Below are positions 40,227 through 53,494 of a DNA stretch of 64,000 nt, in pieces. The notes under the pieces are model-generated. The model was not told the DNA's origin. It did no database searches and saw only the letters and a list, made by a program, of their open reading frames with translations. This stretch comes from Istiophorus platypterus (lineage: Eukaryota; Chordata; Actinopteri; Istiophoriformes; Istiophoridae), in contig CM029120.1 of NCBI GenBank assembly GCA_016859345.1, positions 19,305,001 to 19,369,000 of the forward strand. The letters are read 5' to 3'. The translations under genes were made by a program, and so were the position numbers. Numbering within the stretch: the stretch's first letter is position 1; each line of letters opens with the position of its first letter.

Positions 40227-42528
40227 CACAGTGAGATATAAATACTTACTATCTGATACCTGACACTCTCATTATCATACATTTCCTTTCATCTATTCTC
40301 TCTGGATGAAACTAACCTGAGCTGCACAACATATTATGCCAGAGTCATTGTAAGACATGGAAATCTTAACTTTTTTCATTAATTTCGCTCTAATTTTATT
40401 AGCCATTGTTTTACCAAACAATCAGAGAAGTGTAGTAATTCTGTAGCAATGCATCTACAAACACCACTCATCACATGACAACATAATTAGGGCTCTCTTA
40501 TCTCACCATGGCATCCAGAGGAGAAAGCAGAGAAGTGCTCACGCATATTTTAATAGTCATTACATTTACATTCGAAACATTTATCTGATGCTCCCCTTGT
40601 AAAGCAACACCTAAATTAGATTTAGCATGCAGATTATCAACATTCCAATCCACAAGAGGTACACTTGTGTAAAAGCATTTCCTGTGAGTGTCAATTCATC
40701 ATGTAATGAAGCATTGGTATAGTACTTAAAAAGATATGTAATCTTACTTTAAGGACGACCATTGTATTGCAATCAAATCTGTATACTTTAATGGTGTGCT
40801 GCAGAAAACTTTTCTTGTAAGCAAACATTTCCATTATATATACATGTTAGCCCGAGGGGCAAAAGCAGAAGAGATAACATTGACATACAGCTAACCCAAG
40901 ATAACAAGATACCTTGCATTCATACTCATGCATTATTTATAGCTTCAGTTTCCTGCCAAAAACTAGTCTCTCCAAAAGACGTTCACACCAGTAGTACATT
41001 TACTTCTCCATCCATCCATCACTTTGAACAGCAACGGAGATTCATGATCAAATCACAGTGTCTCCACTCTGAGTTCATACTGTAACCTCTGCAGGAAATC
41101 ACTTTAACTTCCGTCAGTCTCCTGCTGTCTCTACTTAAAGGTTTATGTCCAGATGTAAAATCTGTTATTATAATTTACATATCTATCACTCTCTATCTAA
41201 ATCTTCCAAGTATTCCCTCCATTTTAGGCTCTTATTTGATGCTCATTTTTGGAATTACCTAATGGAGGAGTGCACCTAACAAAAGCAAAAATAACATACT
41301 ATACAAGGAAAAATAATTAAAGCAAAAGTCTTGCAAGTATGTCTCTAATTTCTTTAACATCAACCTGAGCCAAGGCGGTCCTTAAAATACATCAGAGAAT
41401 GGGCCTTATGCAAGAATTTTCATATTATTTTCTTGAGGTTTTTTTTGTAAAGTTCTAAATTAGAGTGGGCAAACTTCATTAACTGCACAAACGTGTCATA
41501 AATAGCTTAATTTAATTAACTTAATGACCTATATGTAAGCAGGTGAAAGACTTGATAGTTTGCAAAGTCAGTGCCCTAAACTGTTATATAAGGTTATTTG
41601 TTCATGTGGGAAAATTTAATTAGCAAAAGTGACACACAAAAGTAAAAAGAAGAATCTCTGATTGCAGAGCTTGAAGTTCTGCTTAATGAAACTGTCAGCC
41701 AGAAACAACCAACAAAATGTTGCAATGCCATAAGGGGAGTAAGGTTTTTTATTTTACAAAATACAGCTGTCACCGGCTTGAACTTGATATGAACTTGAAT
41801 TGATATGAAGTTAGATGACTAAATGGAAATTTCAAAAATTTAGTTTATTTTTTTTTGACTAAAAGGAACAAAAATCAAATGACTAAATTTAATCGTCACT
41901 GAAACAGTGACAATAGAATTATTTTTTTAGTTTTATTTTATTCAATCCAGTGACAAAAGTAAAATTAAATCATACTCAGAGCAAATATGTTTTTTCTTGT
42001 ATGAGTGTTTCTTGCGTGAACCCTAATAATCCTCTGAAACAAAATACTTTATCAGCTATAGTCTGACACGCCCATTTTTCTCTAGATCAATTTATAAAAA
42101 TAAACCATTGTATTTGTCCTTTTATTCTTACATTCTCTCCACATCTCTTGTCCTCGAATAGCTCTTTCGAATTTTTGCTATTTCTAATCTCTCTCTCACT
42201 CTCTCTCTTTCCTCTTCATATTCACTTTTACCTCTCTCTACCTACCTTCCCACAGATGCTTTTGCCGCCCATTGAAAGAGGCAATTACCCTCTAACCTCA
42301 GATTGATTTTATTGGCCGGCATCGCAACCAGTAAGCTGCTGGCTAACGAGATCACTGCTGGTTGCACTAAATGCAACTGACAACAAAGAAACTGGTTTTC
42401 TACCTTGTGGGAATAGATACACACATGCACACACACAACACCGTTACCTGGTCAGCCAAGCAAAACCCCTCTGCATCTCACAAGTGCTGGGTCTCATCAA
42501 GCTAAAACTGACTATAGATGCAGTGCTT
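40227..42528. other. Unique AT-rich sequence, no gene seen
   Basis: Pyrimidine-rich CTCTCT sequence lies at about 42188-42240 and a T-run at 41838. No gene recognised. Confidence 0.45.
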
Positions 42529-42571
42529 TGTGTGTGTGTGTAGGACCATGTGTGCAACAGCGTGAGGAGAG

Positions 42572-42575
<4 letters not shown>

Positions 42576-42619
<44 letters not shown>
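42576..42619 (+). repeat. TG microsatellite
   Basis: About 22 TG units. A shorter TG tract lies at 42528-42541. Confidence 0.95.
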
Positions 42620-42623
<4 letters not shown>

Positions 42624-42840
42624 ACTGCGTGTGCACCTGCATATCTGCACCTCTGCTTTGTTCCAGCATTAGTGTCTGTCAGTGTCCTGGAGGAGAGGAG
42701 GAGGTCCCACAACAACACACACACACACACAATGCTGCCTGCTCCTCTCGCTGTTTATCTCAATCTGGGGTGTGTGTGGTGTAAAAGTGGTTGTGTAAAG
42801 CATTGTTGTTGAGATTTTTTCAAAAAACTGCCAATATAAA
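42600..42840 (+). repeat. Divergent tandem unit of about 240 bp, copy 1
   Basis: Shares in order with copy 2: GTGCACCTGCAT, GCACCTCT, CAGCATTAGTGTCTGTCAG, TGCCTGGAGGAG or a close variant, a CA-rich stretch, CTGCTCCTCT-like sequence, TCTGGGGT, a TG tract, and a closing TTGTTGAGA...CAAAAAACTGC. Confidence 0.8.
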
Positions 42841-43085
42841 AATGTGTGTGGTGCAGTGTGCACCTGCATGACCGCACCTCTATCTTGCTCCCTGCTTGTT
42901 CAGCATTAGTGTCTGTCAGGTGCCTGGAGGAGGGTCCACACACACACCACACACACCACACACCCTGCTGCTCTCTGCTGCAGCTTCTCATCTGGGGTCT
43001 GGGTGTGTGTGGTGTGTGTGTGTGTGTGTGTAGTGTGTGTAAGTATTTGTTGGAGAAACCTGCAAAAAATGCAATAATATGTGCC
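42841..43085 (+). repeat. Divergent tandem unit of about 240 bp, copy 2
   Basis: Same block order as copy 1, with expanded CA and TG internal tracts (42938-42963, 43003-43040). It closes with TTGTTGGAGAAACCTGCAAAAAATGC. Identity is clearly lower than in the 707-bp and 1.44-kb pairs, so this duplication is older. Confidence 0.8.
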
Positions 43086-43922
43086 AAGTAATTGTATGAG
43101 CAGTGAGCATACCCAGACTTTTGAGGACTTTGACTTTGAGGTGTGTGATGTATGTGCATTGAACAACAGCAACCCATACCCATACCTAATGCAACCACCC
43201 ACCCTTGTTTTGTGTTCACTCATCACTTTCTATCATCGTTCATATTTTTGTGTGTACAAATGAGTGAATCAACACGAATGCTTTTGAGGAGACACTGTCA
43301 ATAGCGTTCATCATTATCCTATTTTGTTTGATTCTCTTTGCTGCTGGGCTTTTCAGCTTACCACAGGAAACCAAAACTTCTGAGTTTTGTTGCTATGCCA
43401 GGGATTAAAAATCCAGCCTTAAAGCGAAGGCTTTCTCAACAGTATTCCATATGGTGCACTTCACATACCTGTATAAGGATGGTATTTCTAGTGGTAAAAC
43501 TCATTTCGTTATTTATTTGATTTTCAGTTTTTAGTGGTCCTTTGTGGTTTAAATGTCACAGCTAAACAAAAGGCCAGCTGTGCAAGGTAACTTCAGAAGA
43601 AAACATTGAATAGTTTTGAACAAAACTGAGACAGGATGAAATACTCTCCAGTGCTGCCACACTTGTACTTCATGGGAGCTGTAGTTGTTTCCTGCGCTCA
43701 AAGGGTAATCTGTGTTTAATTTCAGTAAAATCACAAAGGTTGCAGTTTCTGATAGCAAGTGCTGTAGTTGATGCCGGATTGTCTGAATAACCCCAAGATC
43801 CCCAAGAATGCACTTCATTTTCAGAAAGAACAATAAAAGAAAGGCTGAATGAGAGAGGTGAAGCTAGTGGAAAAGAGACTAGACTGGGCGTGATGTCATG
43901 GCTTTGGATCTCTGTTAGGAAA
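43086..43922. other. Unique sequence, no gene seen
   Basis: No gene or repeat recognised. Confidence 0.45.
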
Positions 43923-44030
43923 CCCAATTTCTGTTGATGTCTCCTGGAGAAGCCTGTACTTCATATGTTCATGTAAAAGACTTGAGATAGGGAAAGTTCT
44001 GCTGTGACAGAAATGTGGCAGAATAAAATT
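43923..44030 (+). repeat. Dispersed 108-bp direct repeat, copy 1
   Basis: Matches 45271-45378 over exactly 108 bp with three visible mismatches, from CCCAATTTCTGTTGATG to GTGGCAGAATAAAATT. Family unknown; no terminal inverted repeats seen. Confidence 0.95.
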
Positions 44031-45270
44031 AAAGTATCTGGATGACCCATTGAATGAACCAGTTCCTGTAGATCCCAAATAGACCCAAGATATCTATTAG
44101 GCTATTTATCCCAATCTCATCTATGGGCCTCAGGTTTGGCTTTGCATCATTAGTTGGTGAAGAAAACATCCGCACATTTTTTTATACTTGACACAGGACA
44201 AACTTCTGGGCCGGACACTGGACCACCTGTGTGAACTGTCTTACACAGTGTTCTGCCCTGAGATTCATACATTGGTATCATTTAAATTCTTAACATCCGT
44301 ATTTACAAAATCTTCAGCAGGAAAATTGGCCGCTACAGTGATAAAAAACTATTTGAGAACTATAACTGTGGTCTGGGGGTTCAAGAACGAAGCACATTCT
44401 AACACACCGTGTTACAAATAAGACACATGGGTATGAAGAGACCATGAGATGTCATAACATCAGAACACTTGAAAGCCACAAGTCATACATCACATCAAGC
44501 ATACCTTATCTCTAATTCAGTTGCTATGGCAACATCTTTCTCTCCCTCTCTCTGTCTGGATCTGGTTCCCAGCTTCTCATTTACCCCTGTGTCACTGCCC
44601 AGGTTTCCAGCAACCTAACACAGCGCATGTCCTGTCTGTGCTGTCAGTGAATAGAAGTTGGCAGATGAACCGTACTTTCTGACAAATACCACACAAGTTT
44701 CTGCAGAAATGTGGTAAAAGATAAACACGTAATCTATAAGTGATATATAATTAGTTCATAGGTGTGTGCTTCATCAAATGAATATTGTAACAGCCTGTCA
44801 AGTGACATTTCTGGTGTACCTTGAATATAGACCAGCAAAAACAAAACGGGTCTTCCAAGAAATATGCACCATTGAAAAACACTGACTCACTGATGCAAAT
44901 GATCCATATCATTGATTTCACTCACGCTAACTTACATAGATAGTTTTGGCATCTGGCCAATGGTAGTTTTATTGAATTTCTGAAACATCTATTCATTTCT
45001 GCTGAATGGCTATGTTCCATGCCAGGGCAATTTGATGAGTAAAAGTTTTAGTAAGATTTATGTGTTTGTTAGTGTGTTGCTGTGCTCAGGTAAATCAATG
45101 AAACTGAAAATGTAACATGATGCAAAACAAAACTTCTACAGGAGAACCTCAAACCTCTCCTTCAGTCTAAAACACCCCTCCCATATGCTGAGGGTATTTT
45201 GAACTCTCATAGTTAAACTGATTGGAAATCTACATTAATCTGTGTTCTCAAATGCCATGTATACGAGAAG
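44031..45270. other. Unique sequence between the 108-bp repeats
   Basis: No gene or known repeat recognised. Confidence 0.45.
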
Positions 45271-45378
45271 CCCAGTTTCTGTTGATGTCTCCTGGAGAAG
45301 CCTGTACTTCATATGTTCATGTAAAAGACTTGAGATAGGGAAAGTTCTGCTGTGACCGCAATGTGGCAGAATAAAATT
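45271..45378 (+). repeat. Dispersed 108-bp direct repeat, copy 2
   Basis: Same orientation as copy 1, 1348 bp downstream. The flanks share nothing beyond the 108 bp. Confidence 0.95.
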
Positions 45379-47569
45379 ATTGCTTGTTACACGTGATGAA
45401 ACATCTGCTTATCTAAAATGATTTAAGTTCTACTGAAACTAGTAGTCTCCCTGAGTCAAGATAGGTTTCCACAGTTTGACCAGTTGACCTAAGAACATGC
45501 TGTGAATTTTTTTTTTTGTGCATTTTGTGCATTTTGTGTCACTGATACACTCTGAAAATTAAGCCATGGTTTCCAGATAAGGTCAAGTGAAGGAGAAATA
45601 TCAGTACTGCTCATAAACTCTATGGGAATTTTACATTAAACTAGTTTGTAGTCTAGGGTGCATCTTTCTGTCTAGATTTGGTAACTTATTAGACTCGTAG
45701 AGACTTTTTGGGCAGACTTGAACTCCTCTCTCTCTCAGTGTGCATGTTTCTCATGTGGCTTTGGCTCTATGCAGAGGCTTTGTACAGTGAGACAGCAGCA
45801 AGCTCAGTCGCTCAGTCAGCAGCCAGACAGACTAGCAAATCTGTTACTACCAAACACTGATCCCTATTGATTGTTCGTGGAATTCTTTTTCCTCTGTTTC
45901 TATTTTAACAAAACTGTTAAATATTTCAGCTTGACTCTTTAATCTTTATCTTTTATCAAAATACACAAAGTAAGCTCATTCCAGTGTTTTGGGTCTCTAT
46001 TCCTCAGTTCCAGTGTGTTCACAAACAGGTTTAGAAATCAGATCTATAGATGTATATAGACGTGATGGCAAGGATTCAACTCCAGGATTCAAGATTTTTC
46101 TACAATACTGACATATTCATTTTGTCTGTTCACAATTGAAATGAGCTCAGCATTGCCTTTGTTTTTGTATTTTAGGAGCTCACTGACCTTAATTTGCATG
46201 CATATAGGGGTCTGTTGCTGGTGTCCCCTGATTGGCTATATATGTATGATAGTGTTTGTCCGTATGATTTTGCCTAATGAAACTCTGGGAACTGAAATGT
46301 TGTATTAATAAAATCCTAGTGATGGACAGTGTGTTGGGTTTTTTTTGTTTTCTTTAACGTCATTTGCATTAAAAATCCAACCAGTACATTTCCATATACA
46401 GCTATATATACATACCCTTATACACATACAAGTAGAGTCAGTTAAGTTTAGCTTAACTTTACTTTTTAATTTTTTCAGAAGTCTTGTTTAATATATGTAA
46501 ATAATTATGTAATAATATCACATACAAATTAGTGCTATTTTGTTTTCATTATTCAATTTTCAATTGAACATATTTGGAAAAAATCTCCACAAATTTTCAT
46601 ATTCATTTTTACTTTTACACAATCTAGTTCTCAAATATCTCAAATAAGAGCACAGAAAAAAATCCCTGATAACCATTTGCTTAAACCAGAATTCACCAGA
46701 TCAGTTTATTACAGAGAGAATAGAGAATTTTAGAGTTGGAGTGCACCATTAAGACATTTTAACCATGTTTCTGCAGCCATTTCATCTCACAGCGCAAAGC
46801 CTCACATACATATTAATACAAACACACATGAGGTCACATTCAAGTCCAAATAAAAAAGATTAGACAGTATTATGACGTAGGAGGACATAGCGTATTCTTT
46901 CCCTGCATGTTTGCATGCACCAGAGGATGTCAAATGTCAATGTGCTGTATCCATCTTTAGATGACATTTAAACACAAGTGAAAATTGCGGTAGCTTTTTC
47001 AGAAATATACTATGGTTGGGTGATTGAGGGCAGCTGTGTAAGCAGCTGTGTTGTGCCTTAAACTGCATAAGTTGCAAAACTACCGCTTGGAAAATGTTCA
47101 ATATCCCAACAAGCAAAAGCTTTAATGTTAGAGTGCATAATCATTTATTGACATATAACAATCTGGTCAGAGCCATGGATCTACTTGTGTAGAAGCGCTC
47201 AGTCCTCTGGTGTAGAAGAAAAGTCTGTCGTAACGTAAGACTGCTCACATTGTTACTGTCACGATAGCTGTTGCTGTAAAGGAAAGTGCAAAAGATCAGA
47301 CTTGGCGTGTGTTTGATGTGTTTAAGTTTTTCAGTGTGTAACCTGTAGTCAGTTCATAAAGGTGTAAGAAAATGAAAAGTGGAAAATGCATAATGCAGTT
47401 AAACTAACACTATGCAGAAAAAAAAAAAATAATGATCTCCTGCAGCTTATTATTAATACTTGTGGATTCTGCACCAACACAAGATATCTTCCATAGAGAG
47501 TATCTCTTTGGTATAGTTTAATGGCAAAGACTACATGAAATTTATACAGCCAACAGTATTTGTGCTCTT
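45379..47569. other. Mostly unique sequence, possible retroelement 3' tail
   Basis: Near 46271-46315 the sequence CCTAATGAAACTCTGGGAAC followed by TGAAATGTTGTATTAATAAA resembles the ...TGATGAAG...GCTGAAACGTTG...AATAAA 3' tails found repeatedly in fish genomes. The match is short. Nothing else recognised. Confidence 0.35.
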
Positions 47570-47880
47570 AATGTGTTAACATTACTTTTACTATTTTATG
47601 CTGATGTAGCTTTTAAATTGTTTAATTTTGTTTAATTTTTTAACGCTAACATTAGTTTTACTTTTTTGATGCAAATGTTACTTTTATCTTTTTACATGCT
47701 AAAATCACAATTTGATTTTTTTATGCTTACAATACTTTTACTTTCCTTAAATGCTCACGTTACTTTATCGTGTTAAAAAGCTGTTACTTTTACTTTTTAG
47801 ATATTAAACTCCTTTTATTTTCTTTAATCCAAATGTTACTTTTACTTTTAATTTAACTATTTATTTTCTAACGTTACTAA
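47570..47880 (+). repeat. Degenerate AT-rich minisatellite (unit about 30 bp)
   Basis: Around ten degenerate units built on ACGTTACTTTTACTTTTT plus ATGCTAA-like spacers (for example at 47580, 47648, 47682, 47730, 47760, 47790, 47833). Unit length varies from about 25 to 40 bp. Confidence 0.75.
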
Positions 47881-49380
47881 TATAAAGGGGTCCTGTGTGC
47901 TGGTTGATACTCTGGGGCCCACTTAACATTTATTGCTCACAAGCTACAACAACAAATTTTATGTAGTCTTGGTTATCACTACTTGCTGTGATTTCCCAAT
48001 GGAAATCCATGTGTCATGTTTGATAGCTAGCTAGCTCTAAAGTTCATTAACATGATCTGAAAAGATATATTTTGGAAATGTAAAGACCAGTGCTGCATGT
48101 AAATTTATCTCTCAAGAGTAGTTTATCTTTTTTTTTATCTGTACTCTGAAAATGTCAGTTTCTAAGCTTCAATGTGGAAACCAGTTTTCTACTCTATATA
48201 TTTGTGGATCTGTTTAAATCAGACTGCTCTGATTATTTCCTCTGAAGCTGTGACATATGATTAAAGTGGAATACTACAGGTTTTAACTGTGGGCTCACTG
48301 TGTGTGCTCTCCTGCTTTAGCCACGTTATCTGCTGCACTGACAGCAGACACTTCAAAGCCTGTTAATTGGCAGATTGGTGCTTGGCTATCTTTCATTAGT
48401 TGCTGCTAACTGACTGTTGTGTCTGTGTACTGCCATTACTCGTGTTGCTAACTTTGTCACAGCACTTGACTTAATTGTCCCTTGCTTTTCCTGCATTTCA
48501 TGTCCTTTATAATTTGAACTCTTAAGAACATGGGAACAACTTGGTTTACACTTTATCTTTCCTCTTCCTCCTTCTCTCCTCACACACACTGTGCCCCCAT
48601 GCCCACCGGTTACAGATTATCAAGATGTCTTAGTTTCCTCCAACTCTGTACTTCTACCTCTGCCATTTTGTCAGTCAGGTGGGAACATATGATAAATTCA
48701 TTACCATAAGTCTCCTCATCTGATTTTCTGATGTAACATATTTTGATTGTCAGATGTGAAGCAGATGCCTCACTATCTGTGCTGACAGTGATAGCTGTCA
48801 TCTCTCTCCAAGTATAAAGACAAAAGATAAATATCTGCTCTTGTGATTTGTGATCTATTGATTATTCATTTGTTCATCCACACATTTTCTGTAGGGGGAA
48901 TCTGTCGTTCATTTTGAATCTTAACATTCATTTTGCATATCATTGTCTATAGTGATACGAATGAGCAGATCCTTATCTACTTGTGTCAACAACAAGCAGT
49001 CCTGTACATTTTGACGAGGGCTGCTGAGGGCTGCATTGCCCGAAACCTGCAGGGTATACAGTTCCTTTGGCTTTGGTTCTTGCAGTTCGCATACTGATGA
49101 GTTTTATTCTTTCTCAGTGAGAGGCTGGGTGGCTCTCTTATTGGAGATTCATCAAAAAAGTCAAGACACACAAGTATGTTCAAATCACTTTTTAAAACGG
49201 ATGCACAATGGAATAAAACCACCAGTACACCAGAAACAGTATATTCCCATGGATGGTGGAGATGATATAGTATGCAAACATGACATTCTCCTACTCTGCA
49301 GAGAAACAGGAAGGATACAGTTGTGCATCTTTGCACTCATCAATATTTTTATTGACTCGGGCAAAGAGGTTATGTTTTCA
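47881..49380. other. Unique sequence, no gene seen
   Basis: Overlapping frames on both strands at 48986-49410 (116 and 124 codons) have no recognised domains. Confidence 0.4.
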
Positions 49381-49602
49381 GCCAGGTCTGTGTGTTTGGT
49401 GGTTTTTTAGTATGTTACTTGTCAGCAGGATTATGCAAAAAGTATTGAACAGATTTGCACTAAACTTGGTAGAGGGATAGAGCAAGGGCCAGGGTAGAAC
49501 TAATTCAATTTGGGACAGATTCAGATCATTCATGAATGCGAAGTCTGGTGTATATTTTCTTGACATTGGCCTTGGCAGGGTTATGCACTCTACTGAATGC
49601 CA
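49381..49602 (+). repeat. Old interspersed repeat of a type common in fish
   Basis: ATTATGCAAAAAGTATTGAA, GATTTGCACTAAACTTGGT, AGCAAGGGCCAGGGTAGAAC and TTGGCCTTGGCAGGGTTATG run in the order of a widely dispersed teleost repeat (TTTGCACxAAACTTGGTGG...GGGCCAAGGAAGAACC...GGCCTTGGCGGAGGT). Class unknown. Identification is from memory and this copy is diverged. Confidence 0.5.
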
Positions 49603-52600
49603 TTATTATATTAACAATGTGTCAAATGATTATCTGTATGTGAAAGGAATTATGTGCAGTGACAAACTCTGCAGCCCTTTGGACCAGCTTTGAACAATTT
49701 TTGCTAAACTTATCTAACCCAACGTTACTGTTTAGTTCACTCTAATTCTTCTAGTCAGCTTTGTCTTCAGCAGCAGCAGGCAGCTGTTTTTAATTTCCAA
49801 TCTATTGGAAACCCAAAGTATTGGCTGATATATCAGAATGATTAATTCATCAGTCTAGCTTCAGTAGATATCAAAACATAACTAAATGGAGAGTGAATCT
49901 TGGAGTTTGATTGTTTTGGTCACCAAACAAATGATTCAAACAGAATGCTAATGTCTGTGTCTGTGTAAATTGACAACTCTTTGTTAACATTAACTGCTGC
50001 TGTTTGCTCTAATTGCTAATTATTCCAACTTTATGAGATGATAATATGTCAGTATTGTCTTTGTTTTTTTCCTCTACAGCTAATTGGTCAAAAAACCTAA
50101 ACTACTGCTTTAAAGATATTTACAACATTATATTTAAAATGTTGATTCTGTCAGCTCAACACTTCAAGCAGTAACAAGCGTCAAGTTCAACTCTAAAAAC
50201 ATCAGATTTGAGTTTCTGTAACTTTACCTTAATTTTCAAGGACCTGTCTGCTTTGAATGACTGTCTCTGAAAAGATGACAGAAACTGGTATTTAAGGGCA
50301 GTAATTTTTTTGCCACATGAGTTCCGATGGCATAATTCTCAACTGAACAATCAAACCACTTAAAAGATGTGTGGCATGAACCATCCTCATTAAAAGATGT
50401 GTTTGGCCTAAGCAGAGAGGCATCAGGCATATCTAAAATTAGTATATAGGTTTATCCCAAGTTCATATATTATAAACCTGAACGGTAAAAGGGTAAAAGG
50501 GTAAAAGATTTTCCATACGCACAGTCTCAGCTACCCTTGGCACTGAATAGCACCTTCTAAACTGGATGATCAACTATATACATATTCATATCCCTCTGCG
50601 TCTAGGTTGCTACCACCTAACGGCCATGGTTTTATATTCGTTAACCCGTGGCAGAGCAAAATGTAAAATAGAAAACAATGAAATTTAAAAAAGCAGGACG
50701 AAAAAAAATCGGACCAAATTTGAGACAGGAATGAAGTAACACTCTCAGCTACCATCAACCAAACCATTAAATGTAAAACATCAGGTAGCTTGTTTGGTGA
50801 AAGGTGGAAAACATTTGACAATTCACCTTCCATATCAACATAATAACTGCAGTATTGTGTCCGGAGTACCTTAGTTTTTAAGTACAAAAACCTGTATCAA
50901 AGTAAAACACTTCCCTGCACCCATTAACATTTCTAGTCCTTTCGTCTCATTTCCAGTTCCTTCTTTTATCTTCTTCTTTCCTTGTCGAAAAAAAAATGTA
51001 AAAATGCAACAGAAATAGTTGATGGGAGTGATAGAGCGGCGGATATACCCACTGAGTGCTACTGATTGCTGCTCTCCATTTCCTAAGTCTTGCATTCAAC
51101 ACAAGGATTTCTTAATAACACAGGCTAGAAAAAGGTATGTGGCAATGTGACAATGGCATGTGTAAAAGACAGCACATCATCATACCTAAACAACAAAACT
51201 GTTTGTCACCGCCTAGAAAAACACTTTGAACAGTTTTTGCCATTTTAAAGGGCCCTGACAAACTGCCACCTCACACATGGTAAAATGCTAATTTTAAATT
51301 TCACTTTTCCTTTTTGAAGGTGAACAAATGACTGGCGATGTAAGAATTCACTGGAAAACTGAAATGGAGGAAAAACGGATTAAACTTTGGCAGGAGAATA
51401 AACTCCTCTACAACATTAAATCAAAGACTGCAACCAGACCGAAATGTTTTCCCTAAAACCCTATAGCTTTGTTCATTCATCTCTGATTTACTCTGAGAGT
51501 TCTAGAGCCCCTGTTGCCCACACCTCTCCATCTAGTGTCTCACTCAAACTTTTTTCCCTCTTTTTTGGCTTTTCTAGTGAATATATCACTGCATGTAAAT
51601 GGTGCAAGTTGCCAGGTGTCGCCCATGGCTGGTTTGCTGCAAGAACACATGACAGCACAGGATTTGCAGGGTCGTCTGCTCAGATATCTGCTTTGCGAAT
51701 CAGTGGAGACAGTCTTCATGTTTTGTTTGTCCAGTTTCAGCAATCCTTAGGTTTGTCCCAAGTTCTGAGAAAAGTTCTCTTTTCTTATCGTTGTTTTTCT
51801 GGTGAGGACAGTATTTTGCAAGATAAGCCACTGGCAATGATTTTCTCTTGTAGCACTGATACGGTTAATTCATCCTTGTAACTGAAATAGACTTTTAATG
51901 TGTGATATAAGAAAGGTTCTTTGACTCTGTCACACTACAAACTCCGTCTCGAATTTGTGCTACAAAGCCTTGAAATCTCCTCAACGCTCATTTGATCAGG
52001 CATTAAGTGATTCCTCATCTCATTTGTCATTTTTTACTATTTGTACTGAAACTCTCATACTGCCTTGATGTTAAAATAAGTATGTTAATCACAAAATGTG
52101 GATGAATGTTTGGGAGCTGTCAGTACAGTTGCATGGACTTCACAGATGTTATTCTAATGTGGGAGAACGTGCATTCACTTGTCGCTGTGTATAAATATCT
52201 CGCATCACCTCAGGTGTGTTTGAAGCAAATTTTCAGGAGAGTTAGAGATATATCATCTGAATCCTTGCTGACATCAAAACCCCCGAAGCACTAATCAGTA
52301 GTGGTCTCAAACAAATGTGAACAGGCAGTGAGACGGCCACTATGTGGGCTTCAGTCACTACTGCACTGATGATGTCTCGTGTGTGTGTGTGTTTAACAGG
52401 TATCTGGGCTGTTGAGGGAAGAGATAAAGAGATAGGAGAGGAGAGAGGAAAGCAGAGACGAGAAAAAGGCAGAAAAATCAAGGCAAAAACACAGACATTC
52501 ACTGAGAAGTGAACGACCTTAAGTAAGATGCATTTAAAATCTTAAACAATGGCTGCAACTGAGAGATTTCAAGATTTGTTGTTTTTAATTCCAGTATGCT

Positions 52601-53306
52601 GTGGCTATGTAATGAAGTGCACTGAGCAACCGATGTGATTAAAATGTACACGGTATGTCACAGAATGGATCAAATATTGAGACAATTTTTATTTCAAATC
52701 CAGAATCAGAAATACCCTGGAAAAGGATGTCCTCTGCCACACAACCAAAAGTGAGCCTGCGCAGTCTTATTTTGGATAACTTTATACCAAGCCCAAGGGA
52801 GAATGCACTTTTCACTGACACTGTTTACCACGGATCCTGGGTCGGTGTTGGATGAAAGCCTTGGATTGCTTGAAGAAGGTATATGATTGAGGAACAAAGT
52901 GAGCTAGCAGGACAGCAGTGGGTCAGTCGTTATTTTTCCATCTATCCTTCAGCTTTAGCTGTGGTGAACACTGTTATGCTGTGCCAGCAAAGGTCCCCTC
53001 AGAATTTGTAGTGGATCTATAGTTGTGTATCAATATAGCAGGTTATATGACTCTTTTGTTCATTTTCCAGTATGCATTAGTTCATTCTTACACCCCTATG
53101 ACGTTGTACCATGATGCTTTGAGCTCAGTCCGACAAATCCTGATGCATCTCATCTCCTTATCAGTGTGTTTACCAGAAGATGGCATTGTAACAGATGGGA
53201 CTTACAAAAAGTAGTCAAGTCCAAGCCTACCATCCCTCCAGTCATTATTATGTGGCCCAGTTTTGCCATCTAGGAAAGGTTTATTTGTGGATGCGTGCTT
53301 ATTTTT
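49603..53306. other. Mostly unique sequence, no gene seen
   Basis: A short (GGGTAAAA)3 run lies at 50484-50507. The frame of 145 codons at 51444-51881 has no recognised domain and is overlapped on the other strand. TG-rich and purine-rich patches lie near 52380 and 52410-52480. Confidence 0.4.
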
Positions 53307-53488
53307 GTGAGAATGAATTTTAGTTGAAGAACACTGTAATGAGGACATTCCTTCCCACTTCAAAGGGCTGTTTAAAGGTTAAGACTTTGAGGACAGAATT
53401 GGGTTTAGGTTAGGACAAGGGCTAGAGTTAGGCATTTAGTTTTGTCAGTTAAGGTTAAGGGAAGAGGCTAGGGAATGCCTTATGTCGT
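53307..53488 (+). repeat. Teleost interspersed repeat with GGTTAGG-like words
   Basis: GTGAGAATGAATTTTAGTTG, CCCACTTCAAAGGGCTGTTT, GGGTTTAGGTTAGGACAAGG, GAGTTAGGCATTTAGTT and GGCTAGGGAATGCCTTATGT occur in the order of a common vertebrate/fish repeat. It stops where the SINE begins. Confidence 0.5.
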
Positions 53489-53494
53489 GTCTTT

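Noticed and set aside
48986..49410. Opposing frames of 116 and 124 codons
   Set aside because: Neither has a recognised motif, and the plus frame runs into an old interspersed repeat.
51444..51881. 145-codon plus-strand frame
   Set aside because: No domain, no clear splice sites, and overlapping frames on both strands; probably chance, though a short exon cannot be excluded.
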